The translations under genes and the position numbers were made by a program. A model generated the notes under the pieces. That model ran no database searches. It was not told the DNA's origin and saw only the letters and a list, made by a program, of their open reading frames with translations. Positions 5,751 to 6,805 of a DNA stretch of 6,805 nucleotides are shown in pieces. Within the stretch, counting starts at the first letter, position 1. Every line of letters begins with the position of its first letter. The DNA comes from Bacteroidota bacterium (GTDB lineage: Bacteria; Bacteroidota; Bacteroidia; Bacteroidales; UBA1715): the NCBI GenBank assembly GCA_029266015.1, contig JAJUFK010000129.1:1-6805 (forward strand), given 5' to 3'.

Positions 5751-6767
5751 ATGAAAAAGAAAATTACCTTTACAACGATTATTCAACAACTCAAATTTGA
5801 TCTTATAGGTAAAGACTCACAACGAGGTATAACCTTAACATATGGTTGGCTTGCAAATCAATTCGGTCATTTTGCATTAGGTTTTATTCCTACACAATTG
5901 TTTTATTTGGTATACACACATCAAGTGCCTGTTACACGTCCATTGTTGTGGGCACCTCTTACAACAATGTTTATGTGGACAAGTTTTGAAGCGTATAACT
6001 TTCTTTCACCGCTTTGGAAACCAGCACATACAAATCCGTTTAAACCCGACTGGATAAATGTAGGATTTGATACTGTGAGTGATGTATTATTTTTCTATAC
6101 CGGTGCCATATTTGGTATATTGCTTTATTCACTTGCACCGGCATATTGTGTTGTTGCACTTATTTTATTTTGCATTACAATTATTTTGTTTGCATATTGG
6201 TATCCTATAAAAATGTATACGCAATATGCCTATTTCCCCTTTCAAACACGCTTGAGCCAATGGAATTTTCCAATATCGCAGCAAAATATAGAACGTATAA
6301 ATCAATTGATATTAGAAACTACCCCTAAACATATACTATTATTTGGTAAACACAATTCAGGAAAAACAGCTCTTGCGGTATCAATTGGTACTGAAAAAAC
6401 AATACAAAAAAATACATGTTTCTACACTACATGTATTAAATTTTTAGAATTGTTAGAAACTTCAGACGAAGACTTTTGTAAAAAAATGAATGTGTCATGG
6501 TCGTGGCGAGAAACAGAATATCTTATTATAGATGATATAAATAGCGATGTTACCGATGCTGCTCTTCCTGAAATAATTTCGCCTGAATATATTTCTCGCA
6601 TAATTGCACAATCGGCATTCAAACAACTAAATATTGAAGTGCTAAAAACAACTACTATTGTATGGGTAATAGGCAAGGGAGAATACAAACAAGAATGGAT
6701 AAATTTTATTCAATCATACGGTGTTGCACTTAATGATATTATTTGTATAGAGCTCGCAATGCACTAA
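5751..6767 (+). CDS. Membrane-anchored P-loop NTPase (VanZ-like four-helix domain plus DnaC/IstB-like domain)
   Basis: I do not recognise this 338-residue architecture as a named family. The N-terminal half has four hydrophobic segments (about 38-56, 64-82, 104-126 and 130-151). They contain polar residues in or beside the helices: H40 in FGHF, E80 in FEAYNF, D107 and D111, then G118 and G122. This H...E...D/N...D...GxxxG order recalls VanZ-like membrane domains, a weak visual resemblance. After a linker (about 152-190) comes a cytoplasmic NTPase: Walker A GKHNSGKT (199-206), a CFYTTCIKFLELLE stretch (223-236), Walker B YLIIDD (257-262), a possible arginine R283, and a sensor-1-like strand TTTIVWVIGKG (300-310). 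The spacing and the TAxxL-like segment resemble DnaC/IstB AAA+ ATPases rather than kinases or GTPases. There is no transposase partner, so an IS helper role is unlikely. It starts 17 bp after the phosphatase gene, implying co-transcription and perhaps shared signalling. Function unknown. Confidence 0.7.
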   Translation: MKKKITFTTIIQQLKFDLIGKDSQRGITLTYGWLANQFGHFALGFIPTQLFYLVYTHQVPVTRPLLWAPLTTMFMWTSFEAYNFLSPLWKPAHTNPFKPDWINVGFDTVSDVLFFYTGAIFGILLYSLAPAYCVVALILFCITIILFAYWYPIKMYTQYAYFPFQTRLSQWNFPISQQNIERINQLILETTPKHILLFGKHNSGKTALAVSIGTEKTIQKNTCFYTTCIKFLELLETSDEDFCKKMNVSWSWRETEYLIIDDINSDVTDAALPEIISPEYISRIIAQSAFKQLNIEVLKTTTIVWVIGKGEYKQEWINFIQSYGVALNDIICIELAMH

Positions 6768-6779
6768 AGAAGAATTCAT

Positions 6780-6800
6780 ACATATAGTTTGTATATATGT
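6780..6800 (+). terminator. AT-only hairpin after the NTPase gene, weak terminator candidate
   Basis: ACATATA (6780-6786) pairs with TATATGT (6794-6800) around a 7-nt loop, 13 bp past the stop codon, followed by TTAAT. The stem has a single G-C pair and no T-run is visible before the window ends, so termination here is uncertain. The operon may continue beyond the window. Confidence 0.25.
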
Positions 6801-6805
6801 TTAAT

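Noticed and set aside
6146..6328. 60-residue + strand frame inside the NTPase gene
   Set aside because: It overlaps the fourth membrane helix and linker of the larger frame; its Cys/Tyr-rich composition looks like out-of-frame translation.
6422..6688. 88-residue open frame on the - strand inside the NTPase gene
   Set aside because: It is antisense to the Walker B and sensor-1 region of a convincing coding frame, and its translation shows no recognisable motif.
5751..6767. Reading the NTPase as an IS21 helper (IstB) or a SiaB-type kinase
   Set aside because: There is no IstA-like transposase or IS terminal repeat nearby and the protein has a four-helix membrane domain. SiaB-type kinases have a GHKL fold, whereas this one has a classical Walker A/B P-loop.

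Overview
The window is a low-GC, AT-rich segment in which every supported gene lies on the + strand. Several traits point to a member of the Bacteroidota. Exact matches to the Bacteroidota -7 promoter element TAnnTTTG precede genes, Shine-Dalgarno sequences are largely absent, and the protein families are ones common in that phylum: an IS4-type transposase tail, a PepSY-like/SdiA-regulated lipoprotein, and a 7TMR-DISM SpoIIE phosphatase. No finer taxonomic call is justified.

Layout. The left edge (to 116) holds the last 37 codons of a gene that reads like the C-terminus of an IS4-type transposase, followed by a bulged inverted repeat. Next is a lipoprotein (229-1491) with a PepSY-like N-terminal half and an SdiA-regulated (YjiK-like) beta-propeller. 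A small single-pass membrane protein with a CxxC pair (1579-1806) abuts a 12-TM MFS transporter (1807-2988); the stop and start codons touch. A 10-bp hairpin surrounds the transporter stop codon and probably separates it from the next unit. The 250-bp very AT-rich gap after it (2989-3238) contains no gene that I can see, but has a 12-bp palindrome and a -7 promoter element.

The right half is a probable three-gene operon. It encodes a SiaC-family regulatory phosphoprotein (DUF1987; 3239-3637), a membrane receptor phosphatase with a signal peptide, 7TMR-DISM sensor domain, 7TM region, coiled coil and complete SpoIIE/PP2C domain (3694-5733), and an unfamiliar protein joining a four-helix membrane domain to a cytoplasmic P-loop NTPase domain (5751-6767). 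The first two resemble the output half of the SiaABCD partner switch of Pseudomonas aeruginosa, where phosphatase SiaA acts on SiaC, kinase SiaB opposes it, and SiaC controls the diguanylate cyclase SiaD. No SiaB kinase or GGDEF protein is present here. The membrane NTPase, 17 bp behind the phosphatase, is the most novel element: it looks like a VanZ-like membrane fold fused to a DnaC/IstB-like ATPase and could be an effector or input of this switch. That link is inferred from gene order only.
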